64,000 bases of DNA from Lachnospiraceae bacterium (GCA_015056765.1 SVFQ01000002.1:161253-225252), one strand, 5' to 3'; positions 1-9,144 are shown, numbered from the stretch's first letter. Program-made: numbers and translations. The notes: generated by a model from the sequence alone, not told the origin.

Positions 1-1
1 T

Positions 2-1039
2 CTGGATCAGGTACTATTCTTCGATATCGAAACAACCGGTTTTGCAGCCAAGAATTCCAATGTATATCTAATCGGATGCGCCTACAAAAAGGGCGAAGAC
101 TATGAATTGACTCAATGGTTTGCAAATTCCTATGATGAAGAATTAGAAATCATTCGAGCATTTTATGATTTTTCTTCTCACTTCACTACCCTTGTACATT
201 TTAATGGAACAAACTTTGATATTCCATTTTTGGAGCAAAAGTGTGCCATGCACAAGTTGCCCTATCATTTCAGTCATTTACAGGGCATCGACTTATATCG
301 ACGTGTTGCACCCTATAAGCTATTCTTAAAAACACCAAACTTCAAGCAAAAAACCGTGGAATATTTCCTTGGAATCGGCCGAGAAGACACATACTCCGGC
401 GGCGAGCTGATTAATGTATATCATCAGTACGTTGAGGATCCAAATACGGCAGACCTTGAGCTTTTACTTCTGCACAATGCAGATGATATCAAAGGACTCA
501 TCGAAATCCTGCCGATTCTCTCCTACTATGATTTATTTAACAAACCATTAAAAGCAAAGAAAGTACAGGCCAACACCTATACCGACTATTTTGGCACCAT
601 CCATCGTGAGCTTCTCATTCGATGCAGCCTTCCAACCTCCTTACCGGTACCGGTAAAAGCCGGAGCTGTAGGTTGCTATTTCAACGGAGAAGACAAAGTA
701 GGACATTTCCGTATTCCATTATACGAAGAGGAAATGAAATACTTCTATGCAAATTACAAGGACTATTATTACATGCCTGATGAAGATGTTGCGATTCATC
801 GTTCTGTTGCCACTTTTGTAGACAGAGATCACCGTATGAAAGCAAAGGCTGAAAACTGCTACACCAGAAAGTTTTCCAATTATTTACCGGAGTGGGATTT
901 ATTTATAGAACCATTCTTCAAACGTGATTATAAGAGCAAAGATCTATTCTTTGAACTAACAGAGGAAATGAAAACAGATAGAGACTTCTTCTCTCGCTAT
1001 GCAGAACATGTTCTGCATATGCTGGCTAATGCAAATTAA
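2..1039 (+). CDS. RNase H-like / DnaQ-fold exonuclease (YprB-type), 5' truncated by window edge
   Basis: The reading frame is open from base 2, so the true start lies outside the window; 345 residues are visible. The first residues contain F-D-I-E-T-T-G, the DxE metal-binding signature of DnaQ-like 3'-5' exonucleases. H-N-A-D-D-I, about 155 residues further on, fits the later conserved acidic region. This spacing suits the RNase_H_2 / YprB family of uncharacterised ribonuclease H-like proteins. The C-terminal third (about residues 200-345) has no domain I recognise. It converges on cheR and shares a hairpin terminator with it. The substrate, DNA or RNA, is not known. Confidence 0.75.
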   Translation: MDQVLFFDIETTGFAAKNSNVYLIGCAYKKGEDYELTQWFANSYDEELEIIRAFYDFSSHFTTLVHFNGTNFDIPFLEQKCAMHKLPYHFSHLQGIDLYRRVAPYKLFLKTPNFKQKTVEYFLGIGREDTYSGGELINVYHQYVEDPNTADLELLLLHNADDIKGLIEILPILSYYDLFNKPLKAKKVQANTYTDYFGTIHRELLIRCSLPTSLPVPVKAGAVGCYFNGEDKVGHFRIPLYEEEMKYFYANYKDYYYMPDEDVAIHRSVATFVDRDHRMKAKAENCYTRKFSNYLPEWDLFIEPFFKRDYKSKDLFFELTEEMKTDRDFFSRYAEHVLHMLANAN

Positions 1040-1040
1040 A

Positions 1041-1077
1041 AAAAGTGTGTACCATTTGGTACACACTTTTCTTTTTA
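1041..1077 (+). terminator. Terminator after the exonuclease gene, shared between convergent genes
   Basis: A perfect 14-bp stem (1041-1054 with 1057-1070) with a 2-base loop is followed by TTTTCTTTTT on the plus strand. The stem begins with AAAA, so it could also stop minus-strand transcripts of cheR. Confidence 0.85.
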
Positions 1078-1860
1078 TCAATCCTTTGGTTTCTCATAGA
1101 AGAAGGAAGTCTTTCTCTGATAACCGATTTCCTTGTAGTTCATAATCTGTTCGGTGCTACCGATAAAGAGAACTCCACCCGGCTTCAAAGAATCTTTGAA
1201 TTTGCGGAACACTTCATCCTTTGCTTCTTCCGTAAAATAAATCAATACGTTACGACACACAATCATATCATAATCGGTATCATATTTATCCAGCAATAAG
1301 TTATGCTGTCTAAAGGTAACACGGCTCTTAATTTCATCAGAAATACGGTAGGAGCTTCCCACCTTTTCAAAGTATTTCTTTTTGAATTCATCTGGCACAG
1401 ATGCAATACTCTTTTCATTGTAAAGACCAGCCTGGGCTTTACCCAAGATGACTTTATCAAGATCTGTGGCATAGATGCGAATCTGATTCAAAGGTACATG
1501 CTTAGACAAAGCCATAACCAAAGAATACGGCTCATCACCGGTAGAGCAAGCAGCGCTCCAAATCTTAAGATTCTTGCCAAATTTGTTAATCAATTCAGGA
1601 AATACATCCCTGTCCATAATTTGCCACTGATCCGGGTTACGATAGAATTCGGAAACATTAATCGTAATGTAACCTACGAATTCATCAAACATCTCCTTAT
1701 CCGATTTCAGGGCTGCTATGTAATTATTATAGCCGGTAATTTTGTTTTTCTGAATCAGCGTATCAATACGACGCTTCATCTGTTTTTCTTTGTAGTCATT
1801 AAGGTCTATCTTTGTCATAGCCTTAATCTCTTTTTTAAAGTACTCGTAATCGTATTCCAT
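1078..1860 (-). CDS. cheR: Chemotaxis protein methyltransferase CheR
   Basis: SAM-dependent methyltransferase of 260 residues that methylates glutamates on chemoreceptor signalling domains, working against CheB in adaptation. The N-terminal helical CheR_N domain spans about 1-70. The SAM fold follows, with S-A-A-C-S-T-G-D-E-P-Y-S (the family's usual GEEPYS loop), A-T-D-L-D and C-R-N-V-L-I-Y-F. The length is normal for CheR without TPR extensions. A GGGGA sequence precedes the ATG. It stands alone here, without cheA, cheB or cheW, but a cheV lies at 62846-63742. A motile or otherwise chemosensory host is implied. Confidence 0.93.
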   Translation of the reverse strand: MEYDYEYFKKEIKAMTKIDLNDYKEKQMKRRIDTLIQKNKITGYNNYIAALKSDKEMFDEFVGYITINVSEFYRNPDQWQIMDRDVFPELINKFGKNLKIWSAACSTGDEPYSLVMALSKHVPLNQIRIYATDLDKVILGKAQAGLYNEKSIASVPDEFKKKYFEKVGSSYRISDEIKSRVTFRQHNLLLDKYDTDYDMIVCRNVLIYFTEEAKDEVFRKFKDSLKPGGVLFIGSTEQIMNYKEIGYQRKTSFFYEKPKD

Positions 1861-1903
1861 AAGATTTCCCCGTCTTTCAAATAAGTATTGAATTCACAGA
1901 CTA

Positions 1904-1934
1904 ATTATAGCATAGGGTTTCTATTGATTGTCTA
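1904..1934 (-). promoter_or_regulatory. Candidate sigma-A promoter for cheR
   Basis: Minus-strand TATAAT at 1904-1909 with a TAGACA-like -35 at 1929-1934. The 19-bp spacer is longer than ideal. It lies about 45 bases before the cheR start. No sigma-28 type motif was recognised. Confidence 0.45.
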
Positions 1935-1992
1935 TTCTGTGAATTATTTTCGAAATAATTTATATTTTTTATTTATTTCATATAATTCAAAC

Positions 1993-2026
1993 AAAAAAAT
2001 CCCCTTCCGCATTGGAAGGGGATTTG
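1993..2026 (-). terminator. Terminator of the rpsA operon
   Basis: A perfect 12-bp GC-rich stem (1997-2008 with 2014-2025), read on the minus strand, runs into a tract of seven T residues just downstream of the rpsA stop codon. Confidence 0.9.
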
Positions 2027-2032
2027 GGAATC

Positions 2033-3175
2033 TTATTCTTCTTCCTGATTAGCAATTGCTTCTTCGATATTTACAGAAACAACATCTGCATTATCATCTT
2101 CAGCTTTTTCTTCGCTTGGTTCAGGTGCGAACATAGCTTTTACACTCAAGCTGATCTTTTTGTCAGCTGCATTGAAGTCTACTACTTTTGCAGTAACTTC
2201 ATCACCAACTTTTAATACATCAGCTGGTTTCTCCACATGATCTTTAGAAATCTGAGAAACATGAAGAAGAGCATCAATACCTGGCTCTAATTCAACGAAT
2301 GCACCAAAGTCAGTCATACGAGCAACTTTACCTGTAACAACTGTACCAGTAGCATACTTGGTTTCAGCTTCTTTCCAAGGATTTGCATCTTCATACTTCA
2401 TGGAAAGTGCAATCTTACTACCATTGATTTCTTTAATCATGGCTTTTACTTTGTCGCCAACTTTGAAGACTTTCTTAGGATTCTCAACACGTCCCCAAGA
2501 CATTTCGGAGATATGAAGAAGACCATCTGCTCCACCCAAGTCGATGAAAGCACCGAAGTCTGTAACGTTCTTAACAACGCCTTCTACGCTATCGCCTTCT
2601 TTGATCTTAGCGAAAAGTTCTTTCTGCTTCTCAGCTTTATCAGCAACGATAAGCTGTTTGCAGTCACCAATATATCTTCTTCTCTTAGGATTGTATTCTG
2701 TTACAACGAAGCTTACTTCCTGACCAGCATATTTGCTTAAGTCTTTTTCGTAAACATCGGATACAAGGCTTGCAGGAATGAAGATACGAACTTCCTCTAC
2801 AACTACGCAAAGGCCACCATTTAATACTTCTGTTACTTTTGCAGTAAGTACTTCATGATTGTTGAATGCTTCTTCAATTCTCTTATTGCCTCTATCAGCA
2901 GCAAGTCTCTTATAAGATAAGATGACCTGTCCATCTCCATCATTTACTTTCAATACTTTCACTTCGATAGAATCACCTACGTGAAGCACTTCGGTAAGAT
3001 CGACGCTGGAATCATTTGTATACTCGTTACGAGTTAAGATACCATCTGATTTGTAGCCAATGTTAATGATGGCTTCTTCTGGTTTCACAGCGATAACGGA
3101 ACCCTCAACTACCTCTCCTGTATGGATTTGTTTCAATGATCCTTCCAATAACTGTTCAAAAGTTTCTTCTGACAT
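2033..3175 (-). CDS. rpsA: 30S ribosomal protein S1-like protein with four S1 domains
   Basis: Protein of 380 residues with four S1 RNA-binding domains in tandem. Two are divergent and N-terminal. The last two are well conserved, with T-D-F-G-A-F and L-L-H-I/V-S in each. A low-complexity acidic tail follows. Firmicute S1 homologues of this size bind mRNA at the ribosome. The start is placed at 3175 because GAGGAGG sits nine bases upstream; an earlier in-frame TTG would overlap that site. The ribosome binding site and start lie inside the last codons of ispH, a 20-base overlap in another frame, so translation is probably coupled. Confidence 0.9.
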   Translation of the reverse strand: MSEETFEQLLEGSLKQIHTGEVVEGSVIAVKPEEAIINIGYKSDGILTRNEYTNDSSVDLTEVLHVGDSIEVKVLKVNDGDGQVILSYKRLAADRGNKRIEEAFNNHEVLTAKVTEVLNGGLCVVVEEVRIFIPASLVSDVYEKDLSKYAGQEVSFVVTEYNPKRRRYIGDCKQLIVADKAEKQKELFAKIKEGDSVEGVVKNVTDFGAFIDLGGADGLLHISEMSWGRVENPKKVFKVGDKVKAMIKEINGSKIALSMKYEDANPWKEAETKYATGTVVTGKVARMTDFGAFVELEPGIDALLHVSQISKDHVEKPADVLKVGDEVTAKVVDFNAADKKISLSVKAMFAPEPSEEKAEDDNADVVSVNIEEAIANQEEE

Positions 3176-4010
3176 AACTTTGAACCTCCTCAATAATATT
3201 ATTTGGGGTTGAAGCCCCTGCTGTAATACCCACTAGTCGAACAGATTTAGGTAGTTCTAAATGCAAGTCATCCAGTGTCTGTATAAAATAGGTCTGCTCA
3301 CATTCGCTTTTACAGATTTCGTAAAGCTTCCTGGAATTGGAACTGTGTGCACCTCCTATGACGATCATGACGTCTGCTTTCTGCGCAATTGCTTTTGCTT
3401 CTGTCTGTCGCTCCTCAGTTGCGTTACATATAGTATTCACAACATTAACATTATAGCCTTTTGTAGCAAAAATATCAACAATTTCTTGAAATTTATTCAT
3501 ACGGAAGGTAGTTTGTGACACAACACAGAGTTCCGTTTCCTTAGAACCTTGGTAATTCTCGGCTTCTTCTACGGTTCCAATCACCACTGCTTTGTTGTGA
3601 CACCAGCCTTCAATTCCCACAACTTCCGGGTGTCCGTCATTTCCCACGATGATGATTTGTTTTCCTTCAGCGCTTTCCTTTTCCACAACTTTATGGATTC
3701 TTTTTACAAAAGGACAGGTCGCGTCTACACATGTCAGGTTTTGTGCTTCAATCTGGTCATAGATTTTTTTCTCTACACCGTGGGAGCGAATAATAATGGT
3801 GCCCTTTTTGACTTCCCCCAGTTTGCCTTCTTCCAAAACCTCTACGCCGTGGTTTTGCAATTCTTCCACTACCTGTTCGTTATGAATAATGGGGCCATAG
3901 GTGTAAATCTTGTCGTCACCGGAAGCTTTCTCTACTTGTTCATAAACCGTATCTACAGCTCTTTTTACGCCAAAACAAAAACCGGCACTTTTTGCCACAA
4001 TAACTTCCAT
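3156..4010 (-). CDS. ispH: 4-hydroxy-3-methylbut-2-enyl diphosphate reductase
   Basis: Last enzyme of the MEP isoprenoid pathway, which reduces HMBPP to IPP and DMAPP with an iron-sulfur cluster. The 284 residues contain the three cluster cysteines: C12 in G-F-C-F-G-V, C99 in D-A-T-C-P, and C195 in T-I-C-N-A-T-E-E-R-Q. The residues H-G and H-P of the substrate site are also visible. In many Clostridia IspH is fused to ribosomal protein S1. Here the two are separate but overlap by 20 bases. The gene lies just downstream of cmk in the same direction. Confidence 0.95.
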   Translation of the reverse strand: MEVIVAKSAGFCFGVKRAVDTVYEQVEKASGDDKIYTYGPIIHNEQVVEELQNHGVEVLEEGKLGEVKKGTIIIRSHGVEKKIYDQIEAQNLTCVDATCPFVKRIHKVVEKESAEGKQIIIVGNDGHPEVVGIEGWCHNKAVVIGTVEEAENYQGSKETELCVVSQTTFRMNKFQEIVDIFATKGYNVNVVNTICNATEERQTEAKAIAQKADVMIVIGGAHSSNSRKLYEICKSECEQTYFIQTLDDLHLELPKSVRLVGITAGASTPNNIIEEVQSYVRRNF

Positions 4011-4036
4011 AGGATTTCCTCTGTTATAATGCTTTC

Positions 4037-4693
4037 TTATTTGATATAAGACATGATTTTATCTGCTACTTCCTGAATCGTCATGGAAGTGGTATCCACC
4101 AAAACAGCGTCCTCTGCCTGTTTTAATGGTGCTACTTCTCTTGTCATGTCTCTATGATCTCTTTCTGCAATATCTTTCTCTATAGCGGAAAGGTCTGGGT
4201 TCTCTCCCTTTGCCTTCAGTTCATCAAAACGGCGTTTTGCTCGTTCTTCCACACTTGCAGTAAGGAAAATCTTTAAATCTGCGTTTGGTAAAACGACAGT
4301 TCCGATATCCCTTCCATCCATAACCACGTCCTGCTCAGCAGCAAGCTTTCTCTGAAGTTCTGTCATTTTCTCACGAACCTTTGCATGTACGCTGGAAGCA
4401 GAAGCCATATTGCCCACCTCTTCCTGACGCAAATATGCATTTACATTTTCTCCATTCAGTAATACAACCTGTTCACCGTCTATATAGCGAATGGATACGT
4501 CTGCTTTCTGTGCCTCTTCGCAAATACGCTCCACATCCTCTACATCTACATGGTTCTGTAAAAGATGATAAGCGATGGCACGATACATAGCGCCGGTATC
4601 TACATAAATAAAACCTTTCTCTTTCGCTACGATTTTAGCGATTGTACTTTTGCCTGCACCTGCAGGTCCATCAATTGCAATATTATAACTCAT
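4037..4693 (-). CDS. cmk: Cytidylate kinase
   Basis: Transfers phosphate from ATP to CMP and dCMP. The protein has 218 residues, normal for the family, with the P-loop I-D-G-P-A-G-A-G-K-S-T at the N-terminus, D-G-R-D-I-G-T-V-V in the middle, and the R-x-x-R-D lid region. The start at 4693 is chosen over a longer open frame because AGAAGG lies six bases upstream and the P-loop then begins near residue 7, as usual. The order cmk-ispH-rpsA is common in Clostridia. Confidence 0.95.
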   Translation of the reverse strand: MSYNIAIDGPAGAGKSTIAKIVAKEKGFIYVDTGAMYRAIAYHLLQNHVDVEDVERICEEAQKADVSIRYIDGEQVVLLNGENVNAYLRQEEVGNMASASSVHAKVREKMTELQRKLAAEQDVVMDGRDIGTVVLPNADLKIFLTASVEERAKRRFDELKAKGENPDLSAIEKDIAERDHRDMTREVAPLKQAEDAVLVDTTSMTIQEVADKIMSYIK

Positions 4694-4727
4694 ACCAAAC
4701 CTTCTATTATTCGTATTTTGAAATGGC

Positions 4728-5963
4728 TTAAACCCATTCAATGCTGCTTCCGGCCAGGTGTCCTGTAGACCAGGCAATCTGCAGATTAAATCCACCTGTC
4801 ACCGCATCCAAATCCAGCACTTCACCTGCAAAGTAAAGTCCTTTCACCAATTTGGATTCCATGGTAGATGGATTGATTTCTTTTAGAGACACACCACCGT
4901 GAGTGATGATTGCTTCTATAAAGTCTCTTGTTCCAGTGACAGTAAAGCAAAAATTCTTTGTCTCCTCTACCAACTTCTGACGTTTTTCTTTCGTCAAATC
5001 AAAGCCTCTCATGGTTTCCTCGATACCACAGCGCTTGCACATAACCGGTATTAGCTTATGAGGAAACAAAGAAGGCAAAATATTTCGCATATTCTTAGCG
5101 CCATTTTCTTCGATTTCTCGAAGGATTCTCTTGTCTAGCTGCTCCTTTGTCAGGGCCGGCTTTAAGTCAATGGAAAGAGCAGCCTCTTCTCCATAACACT
5201 TGGCAGAATAAATGCTACTAGCGGAGAGCATCAATGGTCCGCTTACGCCAAAGTGAGTAAAAAGCATCTCTCCGAAATCTTCATATAGGTTCTTTCCTTT
5301 ATAAGATAAAGAAGCTTTCACATTTCGAAGTGACAGGCCCTGCAGTTCTTTGCAGTCTACTTCCTTTATCGTCAAAGGAACAAGGGCCGGATAGGTAGGC
5401 GTCACTTCATGACCGGCAGCCTTTGCAAATAGATAGCCATCACCGGTAGAACCTGTAGTGGCATAGGATAAACCTCCTGTCGCAACGATAACCGCATCTG
5501 CTTCTATCTTGCCGCCTTTTTTTAACTCTACTCCCGTAACATGTCCGTCCTGCATCAGGATTTTCTTCACTTCAGAATAAAGTTTCACCTTTACATAATT
5601 ATCCTGCAAAGCTCTTTGGAAGGCTTTGATGATATCTGAAGAATGGTCTGAAACCGGGAAAACACGCTGTCCTCTTTCTACCTTTAAAGGACAACCCTGA
5701 TTCTCGATAAATTCCATCACCGCTCTGGCATCATATTGATACACAGCACTATACAGAAATTTAGAATTTCCAAAAACATGGTTGAAATACTGCTCTGTAT
5801 CGCAAGCATTGGTCACATTGCATCGACCTTTTCCGGTGATATAAACCTTTTTTCCAAGTTTTTCATTTTTTTCAAGCAGGGTGGTATCATGTCCAAGTTC
5901 TGCAGCAGCTACTGCAGCCATCATGCCGGCAGCGCCACCACCAATTACTACAACTCTACTCAT
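4728..5963 (-). CDS. BaiN/YhiN-like FAD-dependent oxidoreductase
   Basis: Flavoprotein of 411 residues in the HI0933 family. The N-terminal dinucleotide-binding motif is G-G-G-A-A-G-M. The family hallmark I-T-G-K-G-R-C-N-V-T-N follows, and a C-terminal G-E-V-L-D-L-D-A-V-T-G-G-F-N contacts FAD. Family members are annotated as aminoacetone oxidase-like or as the bile-acid enzyme BaiN, but the substrate of most, including this one, is unknown. Its start overlaps the end of the RpiR regulator gene by 8 bases, suggesting co-transcription. Confidence 0.85.
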   Translation of the reverse strand: MSRVVVIGGGAAGMMAAVAAAELGHDTTLLEKNEKLGKKVYITGKGRCNVTNACDTEQYFNHVFGNSKFLYSAVYQYDARAVMEFIENQGCPLKVERGQRVFPVSDHSSDIIKAFQRALQDNYVKVKLYSEVKKILMQDGHVTGVELKKGGKIEADAVIVATGGLSYATTGSTGDGYLFAKAAGHEVTPTYPALVPLTIKEVDCKELQGLSLRNVKASLSYKGKNLYEDFGEMLFTHFGVSGPLMLSASSIYSAKCYGEEAALSIDLKPALTKEQLDKRILREIEENGAKNMRNILPSLFPHKLIPVMCKRCGIEETMRGFDLTKEKRQKLVEETKNFCFTVTGTRDFIEAIITHGGVSLKEINPSTMESKLVKGLYFAGEVLDLDAVTGGFNLQIAWSTGHLAGSSIEWV

Positions 5964-6894
5964 GTTCCGGTTCTTCTTCCTCTTCTTTACGCAATGGATA
6001 ATTCAGAATCGGTTCGTCATCAATGAAGTTGATTTCATCATTTAAGTATACCTGATAGTTATTCCATACTTCTTCCAGGGTTTGCAGACTATTTCGCACT
6101 TCTGTAGGGCGCTTTAAGCAAAGGCCTACCACCAGAGCATTGATTACACTAAGTGGTGCAACCAAAGAGTCTACTATAGAAACCATGTCGCTTCTGGCTA
6201 AAAGATTACAGGAAGAATACATACACATAGGGGAATGAATGGTGTCCGTAATGGAAATAATCTTTGCATTACGATCATTGGCAAATTCCATAGCCTTTAG
6301 AGTACGCATGGAGTAACGAGGAAAACTGATTCCGATAAAGCAATCTCTCTCATTGATACGAATCATCTGCTCAAAAGTTTCACTCATGCTGGTGGTCTTA
6401 AGGCAGTACACGTCCTGTCTGATCATAGACAAATAAAAATTCAAAAAGTCTGCTAAAGGTGCACAGCTTCGGATACCGGAAATATACACCTTTCTAGCTT
6501 TCAAAATAATCTGAATCGCGGTATCGAAAGCCGATGGATCCATGTGCAAAATCGTATCATGAATCTTATCCATATCTGACTGCAATACGGACTTCAGAAT
6601 CTCAGACTGGGAGGATGCACCGGTACGCACACCAAGCCTTTGCATATCTGTCAATTGTTCCTTAACCCAGGCTTCCAAAGCCTTCTGGAAATCAGGATAT
6701 CCATCATATCCCATCATCATAGCAAATCGCACTACTGTGGATTCACTGATTTTCAAGGTATTTCCTAATTCTGCAGCAGTCATGAATACTGCTTGATCAT
6801 AATGATCTGAAATATAAGAAGCAATAATTTTCTGGCTTTTACTCATATGCTGAAATTTACTGCTCATTTCTGACATAAAATCTTGTTTACCCAT
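5956..6894 (-). CDS. MurR/RpiR family transcriptional regulator
   Basis: Protein of 312 residues. An N-terminal helix-turn-helix of the RpiR type (about residues 5-80, with I-S-E-S-T-V-V-R-F) is followed by a SIS sugar-phosphate-binding domain (about 125-260). Family members sense phosphosugars and control sugar or cell-wall amino sugar catabolism. No sugar gene is adjacent, since the partner is the flavoprotein downstream, so the effector cannot be named. The C-terminus is acidic and ends with a run of glutamates. Confidence 0.85.
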   Translation of the reverse strand: MGKQDFMSEMSSKFQHMSKSQKIIASYISDHYDQAVFMTAAELGNTLKISESTVVRFAMMMGYDGYPDFQKALEAWVKEQLTDMQRLGVRTGASSQSEILKSVLQSDMDKIHDTILHMDPSAFDTAIQIILKARKVYISGIRSCAPLADFLNFYLSMIRQDVYCLKTTSMSETFEQMIRINERDCFIGISFPRYSMRTLKAMEFANDRNAKIISITDTIHSPMCMYSSCNLLARSDMVSIVDSLVAPLSVINALVVGLCLKRPTEVRNSLQTLEEVWNNYQVYLNDEINFIDDEPILNYPLRKEEEEEPEHE

Positions 6895-6947
6895 ATATAC
6901 CGTCTTTCTGCCAAAAGCAATTCTAGTCTATGTTTTGTCAAATCCCC

Positions 6948-7499
6948 TTATGATTTAAAGGAAGCATATACTTCCTGAATCATTTTTCTGGTGTCATCTC
7001 GATTTAGGTCATAGTCTCCTGTAATGGTCATAGAAGCTGCTCCATGAATAAAGATCCACATTTTCATAAACAGACCTTCCGGGTCCGGGCATCCAAGGCT
7101 TTTCGCAAGCTGAATCTCTCGCATGACATTACCACTCACACCATTGATCAATTCATAAAGGGATCTTCCACCATGACCTTCTCGTAAAAACATCATATGG
7201 AACAAGTTCTTTTCTTCCTTGGCGAAGCCAATATAAGCCATACCTAAATTTAAAAACGGAACTTCTGCAGTTTCTCTAGGGTATTCTGCATAAAAGCGCT
7301 CAAAAAAGCGAATGCTATGGTCCATCACATCCCCTAATACTTCATCCATATTATGGTATGCGCGAAAGATAGGCTGCGTACTACATCCCACCTTATTTGC
7401 CAGTTTACGAGCAGTCACTTCTGCAATTCCTTCTTCTCTGGCAAGTTCAAATGCACATCTAAGTATCTCGTTTTTCGTTATGACTTCTTTTCTAGGCAT
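6948..7499 (-). CDS. TetR family transcriptional regulator
   Basis: Regulator of 183 residues with an N-terminal TetR helix-turn-helix (E-V-T-A-R-K-L-A-N-K-V-G, then Q-P-I-F-R-A-Y) and a helical ligand-binding domain. The start at 7499 is supported by GGAG six to seven bases upstream. A longer frame would run through the operator. A consensus promoter and an inverted repeat precede the gene, which points to autorepression. The ligand is unknown. It is upstream of the RpiR gene in the same direction, 53 bases away. Confidence 0.88.
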   Translation of the reverse strand: MPRKEVITKNEILRCAFELAREEGIAEVTARKLANKVGCSTQPIFRAYHNMDEVLGDVMDHSIRFFERFYAEYPRETAEVPFLNLGMAYIGFAKEEKNLFHMMFLREGHGGRSLYELINGVSGNVMREIQLAKSLGCPDPEGLFMKMWIFIHGAASMTITGDYDLNRDDTRKMIQEVYASFKS

Positions 7500-7523
7500 C
7501 TTTTTCTCCAAGTCTATAAAAAT

Positions 7524-7541
7524 TTGCAAGTAAACTTGCAA
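7524..7541. promoter_or_regulatory. Palindromic operator of the TetR-type regulator
   Basis: Perfect inverted repeat TTGCAAGT-AA-ACTTGCAA, with 8-bp arms and a 2-base centre. It lies between the promoter and the ribosome binding site of the TetR gene, the usual place for an autoregulatory operator. Confidence 0.75.
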
Positions 7542-7563
7542 TTAGTATTTCCACACAAGTGTT

Positions 7564-7593
7564 ATTATATGTGATTTTTCTAGGCCATGTCAA
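7564..7593 (-). promoter_or_regulatory. Sigma-A promoter of the TetR gene
   Basis: Minus-strand TTGACA (7588-7593), 18-bp spacer, TATAAT (7564-7569). Both hexamers are perfect. The operator at 7524-7541 lies just downstream of the expected transcription start. Confidence 0.85.
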
Positions 7594-7625
7594 CGAAAAA
7601 GAGCGTGCAAATGCACGCTCTTTAA
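7594..7625 (-). terminator. Terminator of the decarboxylase operon
   Basis: A perfect 12-bp stem (7598-7609 with 7612-7623) followed on the minus strand by a T-rich tract. It lies after the last gene of the operon and just before the TetR promoter. Confidence 0.8.
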
Positions 7626-7692
7626 TATTTCACAATTGCAGGCGCGTCCTCAAGCGGCGGACTGCCTGCAAGCATCAATAGATGCTCGCAAC

Positions 7693-9105
7693 TTAAACCG
7701 GATAAGCTCCGTTTGCTGTATCAGCTTTTGTGAGATCCACTTTTTCCTGCTGTGCCTGACGATATTTGAAGAAGTCTTCAGCAACCTGTGGGAACAATGC
7801 ATAGGACAATACGTCCTCATCCTGCTGTTTCCACTGTTTGATTTTTTCTTCGTAGTCTTTTAATGCAGGTTTTAACAGATCTGCAGGTCTGCAGGTGATA
7901 ACTTCTTCATCACCGATAACCTTTTTCTGTACTTCAGGATTGAAAGGTTTAACAGTCTGACCATATTTACCGGAAAGTAAGTCTTTGGTCTGGCCTGTAG
8001 CCATCTTGTATGGTTCGCCCATCAGGACGTTCATAACAGCCTGAGTACCTACGATCTGAGAAGATGGTGTAACAAGAGGTGGCTCACCAAAGTCTTTACG
8101 AACTCTAGGGATCTCTTTTAATACTTCATCATACTTATCTTCAGCGTTCTGCTCTTTCAACTGGCTAACCATGTTGGAAAGCATACCACCTGGTACCTGA
8201 TATAACAGAGTCTTGATATTAACACCCATAACCTTTGGATTCAGAAGGCCATTTTCAAGGCATTCTTCTCTGTAAGGTCTGAAGTAATCAGCGATTTCGG
8301 ACAAGATGTTCTGATCCAGGCCTGTATCGTATGGTGTGCCTTTGAAAGTCTCAACCATAACTTCAGTAGCAGGCTGAGAAGTACCCATAGAGAATGGGCT
8401 GATAGCGGTATCGATTACATCAACACCAGCTTCTACAGCTTTCAAATAGGTCATACTAGCTACACCGGAAGTGTAGTGTGTATGTAACTGGATAGGTAAT
8501 TTGGTTGCAGACTTCATAGCTGTAATCAGCTCAGAAGCTTTATAAGGAACCAAAAGACCAGCCATATCTTTGATACAGATAGAGCTTGCACCCATCTCTT
8601 CGATTCTCTTAGCGATATCCATCCAGTATTCCATGGTATAAGCATCGCCTAGGGTATAGGATAAAGCAACCTGTGCTTCAGCGCCTTCTTTGTTACAAGC
8701 ATCGATAGCTGTCTTTACGTTACGAAGGTCGTTCAGGCAGTCAAAGATACGGATGATATCGATACCGTTTGCTACGGATTTCTGTACGAAATAAGTAACA
8801 ACGTCATCTGGATAGTGAGCATAACCAAGGATGTTCTGACCACGCAGAAGCATCTGTAATTTGGTTTTCTTGAAACCATCTCTTAATTTACGAAGTCTTT
8901 CCCATGGATCTTCGTGTAAGAAACGAAGGGAAGCATCGAATGTAGCACCACCCCAGCATTCTACAGAGTGATATCCTACTTTATCCATTGTGTCTACAAT
9001 GGGAAGCATTAATTCGGTTGGCATTCTGGTTGCAATCAAGGACTGATGTGCATCACGCAGAATGGTTTCGGTAATGCCAACTGGCTTTTTAGCTTGTTCT
9101 GACAT
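7693..9105 (-). CDS. oadA: Oxaloacetate decarboxylase alpha-type carboxyltransferase (pyruvate/oxaloacetate), without biotin domain
   Basis: Carboxyltransferase of 470 residues that moves CO2 between oxaloacetate and carrier-bound biotin. A TIM-barrel HMGL-like domain (about 10-280) shows L-R-D-A-H-Q-S near the N-terminus, R-I-F-D-C and C-I-K-D-M-A-G-L, followed by a conserved PYC/OADA domain. No C-terminal biotinyl domain is present; the carrier is a separate gene three positions earlier in the operon. It is comparable to the 5S subunit of methylmalonyl-CoA transcarboxylase. The start at 9105 has AGGAGG seven bases upstream. Confidence 0.92.
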   Translation of the reverse strand: MSEQAKKPVGITETILRDAHQSLIATRMPTELMLPIVDTMDKVGYHSVECWGGATFDASLRFLHEDPWERLRKLRDGFKKTKLQMLLRGQNILGYAHYPDDVVTYFVQKSVANGIDIIRIFDCLNDLRNVKTAIDACNKEGAEAQVALSYTLGDAYTMEYWMDIAKRIEEMGASSICIKDMAGLLVPYKASELITAMKSATKLPIQLHTHYTSGVASMTYLKAVEAGVDVIDTAISPFSMGTSQPATEVMVETFKGTPYDTGLDQNILSEIADYFRPYREECLENGLLNPKVMGVNIKTLLYQVPGGMLSNMVSQLKEQNAEDKYDEVLKEIPRVRKDFGEPPLVTPSSQIVGTQAVMNVLMGEPYKMATGQTKDLLSGKYGQTVKPFNPEVQKKVIGDEEVITCRPADLLKPALKDYEEKIKQWKQQDEDVLSYALFPQVAEDFFKYRQAQQEKVDLTKADTANGAYPV

Positions 9106-9144
9106 TGTTTTTCCTCCTAGTATTCTCTCATTCAAGTTCAGAAT

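Noticed and set aside
1303..1884. Plus-strand open frame across cheR
   Set aside because: Antisense shadow of a clear CheR coding frame.
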